Shown: positions 14,355-22,162 of the stretch, piece by piece
Numbering within the stretch: the stretch's first letter is position 1
Layout: the number at the start of each line of letters is the position of its first letter
NCBI GenBank assembly: GCA_020846885.1
Contig: JADLDC010000319.1
Coordinates: forward strand, 1 to 34,198
Origin: Acidobacteriota bacterium
Lineage (GTDB): Bacteria; Acidobacteriota; Blastocatellia; Pyrinomonadales; Pyrinomonadaceae
Reading direction: 5' to 3'
DNA length: 34,198 bases
Position numbers and translations under genes: made by a program
The notes under the pieces: model-generated
The model's database searches: none
Seen by the model: the letters and a program-made list of their open reading frames with translations, nothing else
Told to the model about the DNA's origin: nothing

Positions 14355-16127
14355 ATGAAAAAATGTCCTCAATGCGGACGAGAATATGACCTGTCGATGA
14401 GCTTTTGCCTCGACGACGGGGCCGAGCTGCTTTACGGCCCGGCCAAGTCAGAACCGCCTGTGTCAGCGGGCGGCCAGGTTGGTGAGCCGGAGACCGCAAT
14501 TCTGTACTCGACGGCCGCGCCGGGCGAAGCTCCGACTCGCGCGCAAATAGACACAACGGAACAAACTGCCATCTTCCCCGGCGGAGCGGAGCCGGAGCCT
14601 CTGGAATCTTTAGGCGGACTGTCGGAGAAGCATAGCTTCTCCGCAAATAGGGCGGCGAAGCCGCTGATCGCCGCGGCAGCTGCGGTTCTGGTTCTTGTTG
14701 GCGGGTTCTTTGGCTATCGACATTTCTCATCTTCGGGTTCCACGCAGATCAATTCCATCGCCGTATTGCCGTTTGAGAATCGCAGCGGAAACACAGACAC
14801 GGATTACCTTTCGGATGGATTGGCTGACTCGTTGATCTATCGTCTTGCGCAGCTGCCGAATTTAAAGGTCAGCCCAACGAGTTCGGTTATGCGGTACAAG
14901 GGCAAAAGCGGCGATACTTTGCAGATCGCAAAGGATTTGAATGTCGATGCGGTGATGTCAGGGCGGCTTGTTCAAATCGGCGATAGCCTGAATATAAGTG
15001 TTCAGTTGACCGACGCGCGTACAGACAAGCTGATCTGGGCGGAGCAGTACGATCGCAAGCTGAGCGATTTGCTTGCGACGCAGCGAGAGATCGCGGCGGC
15101 CATCGCTGACAAGCTTAAGCTCAAGCTGTCAGGTAACGACCAAAAGGGCCTTACCAAGACTTTTACTGACAATAATGAAGCCTATCAAAGCTATCTCCGG
15201 GGCCGATTTTATTGGAACAAACGGACCCGGGACGGGATCGACAATGGCATTGCTTTTTTCCAAAAGGCAATCGACCTTGACCCGAATTTTGCGCTTGCGT
15301 ATGTAGGCCTTGCTGACTCGTATTCCGTGATGCCATCCTACGGCTATATGAGCCCCGCAGAAGCGTTGTCTCGGGCGACGACTGCTATTCAACAAGGATT
15401 GCAAATCGACCCTGACTTGGCCGAGGCTCATTCAACCTACGGATTAGTACTCGCCTCGCAGTGGCGATGGAGCGAAGCCGAAACGGAATTCAAACGAGCT
15501 CTCGAAATTGATCCGAAAAGCGCTGAGAGCCACTACAAGTACGCCATTCAATTTTTGGAGCCGGTTGGCCGTTTTGATGATGCGATCCGTGAAATGGAAA
15601 CTGCGCTTGAACTCGATCCGCTTTCGATACCGATCGGGGCAAATCTTGCGGGCGTTTATGTCTACTACCGTAAATATGACGCAGGGCTAGAGCAGGCACA
15701 AAAGGTCTATGCACTCGATCCCGGCCACGCTACTGCGATCATTTGGCTTGCTAATGCATATGAGGGAAAGGAGAAATACGACGAAGCTATCAAGTTATGC
15801 GAGACGTCTTTGCGATCATTGCCGGATAATCAGGACCTGCTCCTAATAATGGGATCTTCATATGCAAGATCGGGACGGCCGGAGCAAACTCGCCCAATCA
15901 TTTCAAAACTGGAGAACATGGCGAAAACGCAATATGTTTCGTTCTACCGGATCGCGTCGCTTTACGGAGATCTCGGTGAGAAAGATCACGCATTCTCTGC
16001 ATTGGAAAAGGCGTATGAAGAGCAGGACTGGGAGATTACTCGTCTCAAGGTTGATCCATTCATGGACGCGCTCCGCGACGACCCGCGATACAAAGAACTG
16101 CTAAAACGAATCAATTTAGCGGAATAG
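14355..16127 (+). CDS. Array paralog 7: zinc ribbon-linker-TM-TolB-like-TPR protein
   Basis: 590 residues. The zinc ribbon CPQC ... FCLDDGAELLYGP is at 1-29. The linker (~30-102) has one SEPPVSAGG arm, motifs EPETAILYS and EQTAIFPGG, and the two-hairpin element. The membrane segment is at ~104-125. The TolB-like module (~133-255) is of the paralog 1 subtype (SIAVLPFENRSGNTDTDY ... SPTSSVMRYKGK ... NVDAVMSGRLVQIGD). TPR repeats cover ~265-575 (FFQKAIDLDPNFALAYVGLAD, EFKRALEIDPKSAESHYKYA), with the tail RDDPRYKELLKRINLAE. It starts 6 nt after the kinase remnant and ends 6 nt before paralog 8. It is most similar in layout to paralogs 3 and 9. Confidence is high for the architecture; the function is open. 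Confidence 0.88.
   Translation: MKKCPQCGREYDLSMSFCLDDGAELLYGPAKSEPPVSAGGQVGEPETAILYSTAAPGEAPTRAQIDTTEQTAIFPGGAEPEPLESLGGLSEKHSFSANRAAKPLIAAAAAVLVLVGGFFGYRHFSSSGSTQINSIAVLPFENRSGNTDTDYLSDGLADSLIYRLAQLPNLKVSPTSSVMRYKGKSGDTLQIAKDLNVDAVMSGRLVQIGDSLNISVQLTDARTDKLIWAEQYDRKLSDLLATQREIAAAIADKLKLKLSGNDQKGLTKTFTDNNEAYQSYLRGRFYWNKRTRDGIDNGIAFFQKAIDLDPNFALAYVGLADSYSVMPSYGYMSPAEALSRATTAIQQGLQIDPDLAEAHSTYGLVLASQWRWSEAETEFKRALEIDPKSAESHYKYAIQFLEPVGRFDDAIREMETALELDPLSIPIGANLAGVYVYYRKYDAGLEQAQKVYALDPGHATAIIWLANAYEGKEKYDEAIKLCETSLRSLPDNQDLLLIMGSSYARSGRPEQTRPIISKLENMAKTQYVSFYRIASLYGDLGEKDHAFSALEKAYEEQDWEITRLKVDPFMDALRDDPRYKELLKRINLAE
14447..14664 (+). repeat. In-frame palindromic elements in linker of paralog 7
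   Basis: A single direct REP-like arm lies at 14447-14476 (CCGCCTGT-GTCA-GCGGGCGG). The two-hairpin element is at 14624-14664, with stem GGAGAAGC/GCTTCTCC around ATA and GCGGC/GCCGC around GAA. The first stem is a third fully paired variant compared with paralogs 1 and 3. No inverted arm is present. Confidence 0.8.
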
Positions 16128-16133
16128 AATTTT

Positions 16134-18980
16134 ATGAAACAATGCCCTCAATGCGGCCGTGAGTATGACCTGTCGATGAGCTTTTGCCTCGATGACGGTA
16201 GTGAGCTGCTCTATGGCCCTGCTTCCGGTGATGGATGGTCAACAGCCATTTTGACCGCGGCGGCGGAGCCGCGAACCGAGATAATGGCCAATGGCGGGAC
16301 GAGGACGTCAGGGCAGAGCCGGGCTGACGATGGGTTTTGGGTAGCGGTACTGCCGTTCAAATATCGGGGAGCTAATGCCGACGTTGAAGCTCTGGCGGAA
16401 GGGCTGTCGGAAGAGATCGTTACCGGCCTGTCGCGTTTCTCTTATCTGTGCGTCATTGCCCGAAGTTCAACCTTGCGTTTTACGAGCGAAACCGCAGATG
16501 TCCGCGCCGTCGCGATGGAACTCAGCGCTAGATATGTGATGGAAGGCAGTTTGCGGCAGATCGGTTCGACGCTGCGCGTTGCGGCGAATCTTATTGATGC
16601 GGCCACAGGAGTTCAGTTGTGGACGGAAACTTACGATCGAGCTTTCGACCCGGAATCGCTCTTTGAGCTGCAGGACGATCTCGTTTCCCGCATTGTCTCG
16701 ACCGCCGCCGATTGGTATGGCGCGCTGCCGCACAGTATGAGCGAAATCGTTCGCCTCAAGCCGCCCAACCAGCTTAGCCCCTACGAAGCAGTGCTGCGCA
16801 GTTTCGGGTATTTCGAGCGCATCGCGCCGGAAGAACACGCGGCAGTGCGCGCGGCGCTCGAACGCGCGGTCGCACAGGCGCCGGGCAGTGCGGATGCCTG
16901 GGCGATGCTCTCGATGATCTACGGGGAAGAACATCGGTTCGGCTTCAACGCCGAGCCCGATCCGCTGGGCCGCTCGCTGCGAGCTGCGCGGCACGCGGTG
17001 GATGCGGCGCACGCCAATCACTTCGCCTGGCTTGCGCTGGCGCAGGGGTTGTATTTCCGCAAGGAATTCGACGCCTTCCGCGATGCTGCGGAACGTGCCA
17101 TTGCGCTCAATCCGATGGACGGCTCCACGCTCGAATATCTGGGCCACTTGTTTGCTTTTGGCGGTGAATGGGAACGCGGCTGTGCGCTCGCCGAGAAAGC
17201 ACGGCAGTTGAATCCTAATCACCCGGGCTGGTACTGGCATGTTCACTTTCTCGCAGCGTTCCGCAAGGGCAAATACAGGGAAGCGCTTACCTTTATCAAT
17301 AAGGATGGAGTTCGTCGCGGCGGAGCTGATCTGTTCAGGCAGACCCAACTCGCAGCGGTTTACGGTCAACTTGGCGAGCTTCAAACTGCGAGCAAGGTGT
17401 TGAAAGAAGTTCTATCGATCGATCCAAACATTGCTGACACAGTCCGCGACGTGCTTGAGAAATGGTATCAGAGCGAACTTGTTGACCAACTAATGGACGG
17501 ATTGCGCAAAGCAGGCCTGAAAATTGCCCAGACGACGAACGAGCAGGAACAGAAAACGCAAATTCTGAAAGCCGCAGCGTCCGCAGTAGAAAAGCCAGCT
17601 GAAGCTGGAACTCAAAACTCGATCGCCGTCCTGCCGTTTGCGAACATCAGCGCCGAGGACGAAAACGAATACTTTTGCGACGGGCTCGCAGAAGAACTAC
17701 TTAATGCGCTGTCGAAGATCGATGAATTAAAGGTCGCGGCGCGGACATCAGCATTTTCATTTAAGGGAAAGAACGCCGAGGCCCGCGAGATCGGTAAGAC
17801 ACTGAACGTAAACACCGTTCTGGAAGGCAGCGTCCGCAAGTCGGGAAATCGCATCCGCATCAATGTGCAATTGGTCAACGCGGCGGACGGTTATCAGTTG
17901 TGGTCGGAGCGGTACGACCGCGAGATGAAGGACATCTTCGACGTGCAGGACGAGATCGCGGTGGCGGTGGTCGATGCTTTGAAGATAAAGCTCCTCGGCG
18001 AAGACAAGGCCGCATTGCTTAAGCGGCATACGCGGAGTCCGGAAGCTCTTGAATACTATTTGCGAGGACTTTCTCATTTTAACAAATGGACGCCGGCGGA
18101 TTTTGAGAAGGCTGTCGAGAACTTTGAGAAAGCGATCGGTATCGATCCTGATTACGCATCGGCTTATGCGGCAATGGCGGACGCTTATACCGAGCTTTTG
18201 TTCTTTTCGTTTTCATCCGGTGATGCGAGGCAAAAGGCGAGAGTTGCGGCGGATAGGGCATTGGCGCTGGATGATCGCCTGGCCGAAGCACATAACTCAC
18301 TGGCGTTGATCAAGTTGTACTTCGATTGGGATTATCCGGCGGCCGAAGCTGAGTTCAAGCGTGCCATAGCCTTAAATCCGGGCAGTGCATCGGTGCAGAT
18401 GTGGTATGGATGGTTTCTCGCTCTGATGGGGAGATTCGATGAAAGCCTTGCTGAGCAGCAGCGTGGACACGAGCTGGATCCTTTGTCGCCGCCGAATAAT
18501 AATGCGATCGGCGTCAATCTTCACTGGGCCGGACATACAGAGCAGGCTATCGCTCAGTTTCTCGATGTGCTTGAACTGAACCCGAATTATCCGGTCTCAC
18601 AGGCATTCCTCGCCGAGGCGTATGTGCAGGCGGGCGACTTGGATCAGGCCGTTGCGACGATCGAAAGTGTTCGTCCCGAAGCGATGGACCCGCAGGCATT
18701 GGCCGTCGCGGGTTACGTTTATGCAATGGCCGGCGACCGCGAGAAAGCTCTCGGAATTCTAAACGAATTTGAGCGGCGTGCGGATAACGGAAATGTTTCG
18801 GCACTTAATTTCGCCCAGATCTACGCGTCGCTCGGTGATGATGATCAGGCATTTGCGTGGCTCGACAAAGCCGTTGACGAACAGGCGATCTGGCTGCCGT
18901 TCCTGAAAGTGGACGTCAAGTTCGACCGACTGCGTTCCGACGCACGCTTTCAGGCACTGCTCCACCGCGTCGGATTTTAG
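16134..18980 (+). CDS. Array paralog 8: double TolB-like-TPR fusion with zinc ribbon
   Basis: 948 residues, about 1.6 times the other members. After the zinc ribbon (CPQC ... FCLDDGSELLYGP) comes a first TolB-like module (~65-185: VAVLPFKYRGANADVEALAE, YVMEGSLRQIGSTLRVAANL) and a TPR block (~220-445). A second TolB-like module then begins at residue ~495 (NSIAVLPFANISAEDENEYF, VLEGSVRKSGNRIRINVQLV), followed by another TPR block (~640-945) and a tail (RSDARFQALLHRVGF). No membrane segment and no palindromic linker repeats are seen, so it is probably cytoplasmic. The second half is closest to paralog 5. The first half, especially ~16740-17270, is visibly richer in GC (runs such as gcgcgcggcgctcgaacgcgcgg) and resembles TolB-TPR proteins from other phyla, suggesting a fusion with acquired sequence. 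Confidence 0.85.
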   Translation: MKQCPQCGREYDLSMSFCLDDGSELLYGPASGDGWSTAILTAAAEPRTEIMANGGTRTSGQSRADDGFWVAVLPFKYRGANADVEALAEGLSEEIVTGLSRFSYLCVIARSSTLRFTSETADVRAVAMELSARYVMEGSLRQIGSTLRVAANLIDAATGVQLWTETYDRAFDPESLFELQDDLVSRIVSTAADWYGALPHSMSEIVRLKPPNQLSPYEAVLRSFGYFERIAPEEHAAVRAALERAVAQAPGSADAWAMLSMIYGEEHRFGFNAEPDPLGRSLRAARHAVDAAHANHFAWLALAQGLYFRKEFDAFRDAAERAIALNPMDGSTLEYLGHLFAFGGEWERGCALAEKARQLNPNHPGWYWHVHFLAAFRKGKYREALTFINKDGVRRGGADLFRQTQLAAVYGQLGELQTASKVLKEVLSIDPNIADTVRDVLEKWYQSELVDQLMDGLRKAGLKIAQTTNEQEQKTQILKAAASAVEKPAEAGTQNSIAVLPFANISAEDENEYFCDGLAEELLNALSKIDELKVAARTSAFSFKGKNAEAREIGKTLNVNTVLEGSVRKSGNRIRINVQLVNAADGYQLWSERYDREMKDIFDVQDEIAVAVVDALKIKLLGEDKAALLKRHTRSPEALEYYLRGLSHFNKWTPADFEKAVENFEKAIGIDPDYASAYAAMADAYTELLFFSFSSGDARQKARVAADRALALDDRLAEAHNSLALIKLYFDWDYPAAEAEFKRAIALNPGSASVQMWYGWFLALMGRFDESLAEQQRGHELDPLSPPNNNAIGVNLHWAGHTEQAIAQFLDVLELNPNYPVSQAFLAEAYVQAGDLDQAVATIESVRPEAMDPQALAVAGYVYAMAGDREKALGILNEFERRADNGNVSALNFAQIYASLGDDDQAFAWLDKAVDEQAIWLPFLKVDVKFDRLRSDARFQALLHRVGF

Positions 18981-18993
18981 GGAATAGACCTTT

Positions 18994-19198
18994 ATGAATT
19001 AGTAAGTTTGCACCTGACTACAATATTGCGGGGATCTACGCCAAACTGAATGACAACGAAAACATTTGAGTGGATCAATAAGGCAATAGATCACCGAGCA
19101 GGGCCAATAGTCTTTGTCAATGTTGATCTGCTATTCGATGAAATTCGCAGCGATGCGCGATACAAGGACGTATTGAAGCGGATGAATCTGCCGGAATG
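18994..19198 (+). pseudogene. Internally deleted array paralog (start and tail only)
   Basis: Paralog 8 is followed by the usual junction text (ggaatagacctttATGAA), but the frame stops at once (ATG AAT TAG, 18994-19002). From 19001 the sequence reads SKFAPDYNIAGIYAKLNDNE. After a frame change (~19060) it reads KTFEWINKAIDHRAGPIVFV and ends EIRSDARYKDVLKRMNLPE with a TGA at 19196-19198. These are the last ~70 residues of an array protein. Everything between the start codon and this tail is missing, and the tail itself is frameshifted. Confidence 0.75.
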
Positions 19199-19200
19199 AA

Positions 19201-20202
19201 ATGGAAACTGATTCGCAAATAATCATCTATCAAACCGAAACGGGCGAGACGAAGCTTGAGGTGCGACTGGAAAATGAGACGGTTTGGCTGACGCAGAAAT
19301 TGATGGCGGAGTTGTTTCAGACGACGGTGCCGAATATCAATATGCACCTCAAGAATATATTTGAGGACGGTGAATTGGACGCCTCGGCAACTATTAAGGA
19401 TTTCTTAATAGTTCGCCGGGAAGGAAATCGCGAGGTCACCCGCAGCATTGAATACTACAACCTCGACGCGATCATCTCGGTCGGTTACCGCATAAAATCT
19501 TCTGTTGCCACACGGTTTCGGCAGTGGGCTACGCGGCATATTAGGGAATACATTGTCAAAGGTTTTGTGCTCGACGACGAGCGGCTAAAGAATCCGGATG
19601 TTCCGTTCGATTATTTCGAAGAACTGCTCCGACGCATTCAGGACATACGAACGTCTGAGCGCCGTTTTTATCAAAAGATCACCGATATCTACTCGACAAG
19701 CGCCGATTACGATCCGACCGACGACCGGAGCATTCTGTTTTTTCAGACAGTACAGAACAAGATGCACTGGGCGATCACCGGCAAAACCGCAGCTGAGATA
19801 ATCGTCGAGCGGGCGGACGCGGCGAAACCGAACATGGGCTTAACGAGTTGGCGAGGAACCAAACCGCGAAAGCATGACGTGACGATCGCGAAAAATTATC
19901 TCGACGAAAACGAACTTTCGGCTCTGAATAATCTTACCGAACAGTACCTCGTCTTCGCCGAAGGCCAGGCGATGCGCCGGATTCCGATGTACATGAAAGA
20001 CTGGATCGAAAAACTGAACGGCTTTCTCACGCTGAACGACCGAAACATTCTCGACCACGCCGGAAAAATCTCGCATCAACTGGCCATTCAAAAGGCGGAA
20101 ACAGAGTACGAAACATATAGTAAATCGAGAAACGACGAGGTCGAAAGCGATTTTGACAAGGCCACCAAGCGCCTTACGTTGTCGCGCAAGAAAATGTCAT
20201 AG
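19201..20202 (+). CDS. RhuM-family protein
   Basis: 333 residues matching the RhuM (virulence protein RhuM) family. Recognisable N-terminal text includes IIIYQTETGETKLEVRLENE, TVWLTQKLMAELFQTTVPNI and NMHLKNIFEDGELDASATIK. The central part contains SIEYYNLDAIISVGYRIKS and RFRQWATRHIREYIVKGFVL. The early part resembles KilA-N/Bro-N-like DNA-binding modules of phage and mobile elements, and the C-terminus (~285-333) is charged and helical. The biochemical role of RhuM is not established. It starts 2 nt after the stop of the decayed paralog and ends 6 nt before paralog 9, so it sits inside the array. Association of RhuM genes with accessory and restriction loci is known, which fits an inserted cargo gene. 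Confidence 0.88.
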   Translation: METDSQIIIYQTETGETKLEVRLENETVWLTQKLMAELFQTTVPNINMHLKNIFEDGELDASATIKDFLIVRREGNREVTRSIEYYNLDAIISVGYRIKSSVATRFRQWATRHIREYIVKGFVLDDERLKNPDVPFDYFEELLRRIQDIRTSERRFYQKITDIYSTSADYDPTDDRSILFFQTVQNKMHWAITGKTAAEIIVERADAAKPNMGLTSWRGTKPRKHDVTIAKNYLDENELSALNNLTEQYLVFAEGQAMRRIPMYMKDWIEKLNGFLTLNDRNILDHAGKISHQLAIQKAETEYETYSKSRNDEVESDFDKATKRLTLSRKKMS

Positions 20203-20208
20203 AGCCCT

Positions 20209-22014
20209 ATGAAACGATGCCCCGAATGCAGAAGAGATTATTACGACGATACGCTTTTGTATTGTCTCGACGACGGCAATGCGCTGCTTGAAGGGCCAGC
20301 GAGCGGTTCTGGTGCAGGCGCCGAGCCAAAGACTGCGATCCTGTCAGAACCGCCTGCGTCAGCGGGCGGCCAGTTGGCGGGCGAGTCGGCAACTCGTCCG
20401 CAAATACATACGACCGAGCAAACAGCTATCTTCCCGCGCGGAGCGGAGGCAGAGCCTCGGGAATCTTTAGGTGGTTTGTCGGAAAGGCAGAGCCTTACCG
20501 CAAATAGAGCGGCCGAGCCGCGGGGGAAAGTTGGCGGTCGGCAGTGGCTGTTGGCAGTTGTCGGAATCGCAGCATTAGTGCTTGCCGGCGGATTCTTTGG
20601 CTATCGATATTTCAGCTCGGCGGGTTCCGGGGCGATCAATTCGATTGCGGTTTTGCCGTTCGAGAATCGGAGCGGAGACCCAGATGCGGAATATTTATCA
20701 GACGGGTTGAGCGATTCGCTAATTTACCGGTTGACGCAATTGCCAAATCTGAAGGTCAGCCCGACGAGTTCGGTGATCAGGTACAAGGGCAAGCAGATGG
20801 ATGTCGCCGAGATCGCGAAGGAACTCGATGTCGATGCGGTGATGTCTGGGAAACTTGCCCAGCGCGGCGACGATCTGACGATCAGCGTCGAGCTTGTTGA
20901 TGCGCGGACAAAGAAGCTGATCTGGGCGGAAAAGTATGATCGTAAGATGGCCGACCTGCTTGCGACACAGCGTGAGATCGCAACGAAGATCACGGAAAAG
21001 CTCCAGCTAAACTTGGCGGGCAACGACAGAGGCATTACAAAAAAATATACGAACAACAACGAGGCGTATCAGCTTTATATGCGCGGACGATACAGCTTTG
21101 CCAAGCGAACAAAAGACGAGATGCTTAGCTCGATCGACTATTTCAGCCAAGCCGTAAAGCTCGATCCCGGATTTGCTCTTGCCTACGCGCGTATCTCCGA
21201 GGTCTATGGCAGTATGCCGGCCTATCCGTATCTCTCGCCAAAAGAAGCGTTTCCGCAAGCGAAAGCCGCGGCCGAGAAAGCTCTTGAATTAGACCCGACG
21301 TTGTCCGAAGCCTACACTTTTCTGGCTTATGCACAGATCATTTATGACTGGGATTGGGCGGGCGGCGAGCGGTCATTCAAACGTGCCGTCGAACTTGACC
21401 CAAACAGTTTCTCGGCCCATTTCCGCTATGGCCAGATCTACTTGATCCCTGTCGGGCGCATTGAGGAAGGGATAAATGAGATGAATCAAGGGCTCAATGC
21501 GGAGTCGCTTGATGTGAACATGGGAGTCAGCGTCGCTTGGGGATATCTTGTCAACGGACAGAATGACAAGGCTCTCGAACAAGCACGGAAGACGTTTGAC
21601 CTCGAACCCAATCACCCGCTTTCCCGTTGGATGCTTTGCCAAGCTCTCACCATGGTGGAACGTTATGACGAAGCAGTATCGATCAGTGAGAAATGGCTAC
21701 GCGATGAACCGAACAACCAGTTCGCCATCCGCGATGCGGGATTTGCGTACGCGAAAGCCGGCCGGCGGGATAAGGCCGAGCAGATGATCGACCGATTCCG
21801 CGAACTCGCAAAATCGCAATATGTACCGAGCTACAGGATCGCCGCGATCTACGCGGCCCTGGACGAAAAAGACAAGGCGTTTGCAGAATTGGAGAAAGCG
21901 TTTGAAGCAAAAGATTGGGAATTGTATCGACTTAAGATCGAGATCTACATGCGCCCGCTCCGCGACGACCCGCGGTTTGCTGCCATGGTTAAACGCCTGA
22001 ACCTGCCGGAATGA
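20209..22014 (+). CDS. Array paralog 9: zinc ribbon-linker-TM-TolB-like-TPR protein
   Basis: 601 residues and the last array member. The zinc ribbon is CPEC ... YCLDDGNALLEGP. The linker (~30-112) holds EPKTAILSEPPASAGG, EQTAIFPRG and the two-hairpin element. The membrane segment is at ~114-135. The TolB-like module (~143-262) is of the paralog 1 subtype (SIAVLPFENRSGDPDAEYLS, SPTSSVIRYKGK, DVDAVMSGKLAQRGDDLTIS). TPR repeats cover ~275-590 (YFSQAVKLDPGFALAYARIS, SFKRAVELDPNSFSAHFRYG), with the classic tail RDDPRFAAMVKRLNLPE. Six nt separate it from the RhuM gene. Downstream is a cluster of REP hairpins that could act as a transcriptional boundary for the array. Confidence 0.88.
   Translation: MKRCPECRRDYYDDTLLYCLDDGNALLEGPASGSGAGAEPKTAILSEPPASAGGQLAGESATRPQIHTTEQTAIFPRGAEAEPRESLGGLSERQSLTANRAAEPRGKVGGRQWLLAVVGIAALVLAGGFFGYRYFSSAGSGAINSIAVLPFENRSGDPDAEYLSDGLSDSLIYRLTQLPNLKVSPTSSVIRYKGKQMDVAEIAKELDVDAVMSGKLAQRGDDLTISVELVDARTKKLIWAEKYDRKMADLLATQREIATKITEKLQLNLAGNDRGITKKYTNNNEAYQLYMRGRYSFAKRTKDEMLSSIDYFSQAVKLDPGFALAYARISEVYGSMPAYPYLSPKEAFPQAKAAAEKALELDPTLSEAYTFLAYAQIIYDWDWAGGERSFKRAVELDPNSFSAHFRYGQIYLIPVGRIEEGINEMNQGLNAESLDVNMGVSVAWGYLVNGQNDKALEQARKTFDLEPNHPLSRWMLCQALTMVERYDEAVSISEKWLRDEPNNQFAIRDAGFAYAKAGRRDKAEQMIDRFRELAKSQYVPSYRIAAIYAALDEKDKAFAELEKAFEAKDWELYRLKIEIYMRPLRDDPRFAAMVKRLNLPE
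20343..20521 (+). repeat. In-frame palindromic elements in linker of paralog 9
   Basis: A direct REP-like arm lies at 20343-20372 (CCGCCTGC-GTCA-GCGGGCGG). A GAGGC-AGA-GCCTC hairpin is at 20446-20458. The two-hairpin element is at 20481-20521, with GGAAAGGC/GCCTTACC (one mismatch) and GCGGC/GCCGC around CGA. The order arm, small hairpin, two-hairpin element matches what remains in paralogs 3 and 7. Confidence 0.8.
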
Positions 22015-22035
22015 GCCTGAGGTTTGAGGGCTGAC

Positions 22036-22158
22036 GCCCGCTTAGCGGGCTGTGTGGCAAACAGATTTAGCCCGCAGAGCGGGCGAAAAGCATAAAGCCT
22101 AGCCCGTGAGGGCTAGGAAACGTGGCAAACAAACAATAAGCTCGCAAGCGGGCGACAG
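22036..22158. repeat. REP hairpin cluster upstream of the transposase
   Basis: Four short palindromes lie in tandem: GCCCGCTTAGCGGGC (22036-22050), GCCCGC-AGA-GCGGGC (22070-22084), the perfect 8-bp stem CCTAGCCC-GTGA-GGGCTAGG (22098-22117) and a decayed GCTCGC-AA-GCGGGC (~22140-22153). They share flanking text such as 'gtggcaaac'. This is the arrangement expected around REP-associated tyrosine transposases and may also act as a transcriptional boundary after the array. Confidence 0.8.
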
Positions 22159-22162
22159 CAAA

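Noticed and set aside
14180-14389. 69-residue + strand frame between the PD40 member and paralog 7
   Set aside because: It overlaps both genes and reads through the kinase remnant in a frame that carries neither the kinase loop nor the tail.
16467-17384. 305-residue minus-strand frame
   Set aside because: Shadow of paralog 8 in its GC-rich segment, where antisense stops are rare; the + strand frame has clear TolB/TPR motifs.
22106-22162. GTG start for the Y1 transposase
   Set aside because: The GTG is the loop of a REP hairpin and the added residues are repeat-encoded; MGQSYTNLLYHLVF at 22163 is the normal N-terminus of the family.
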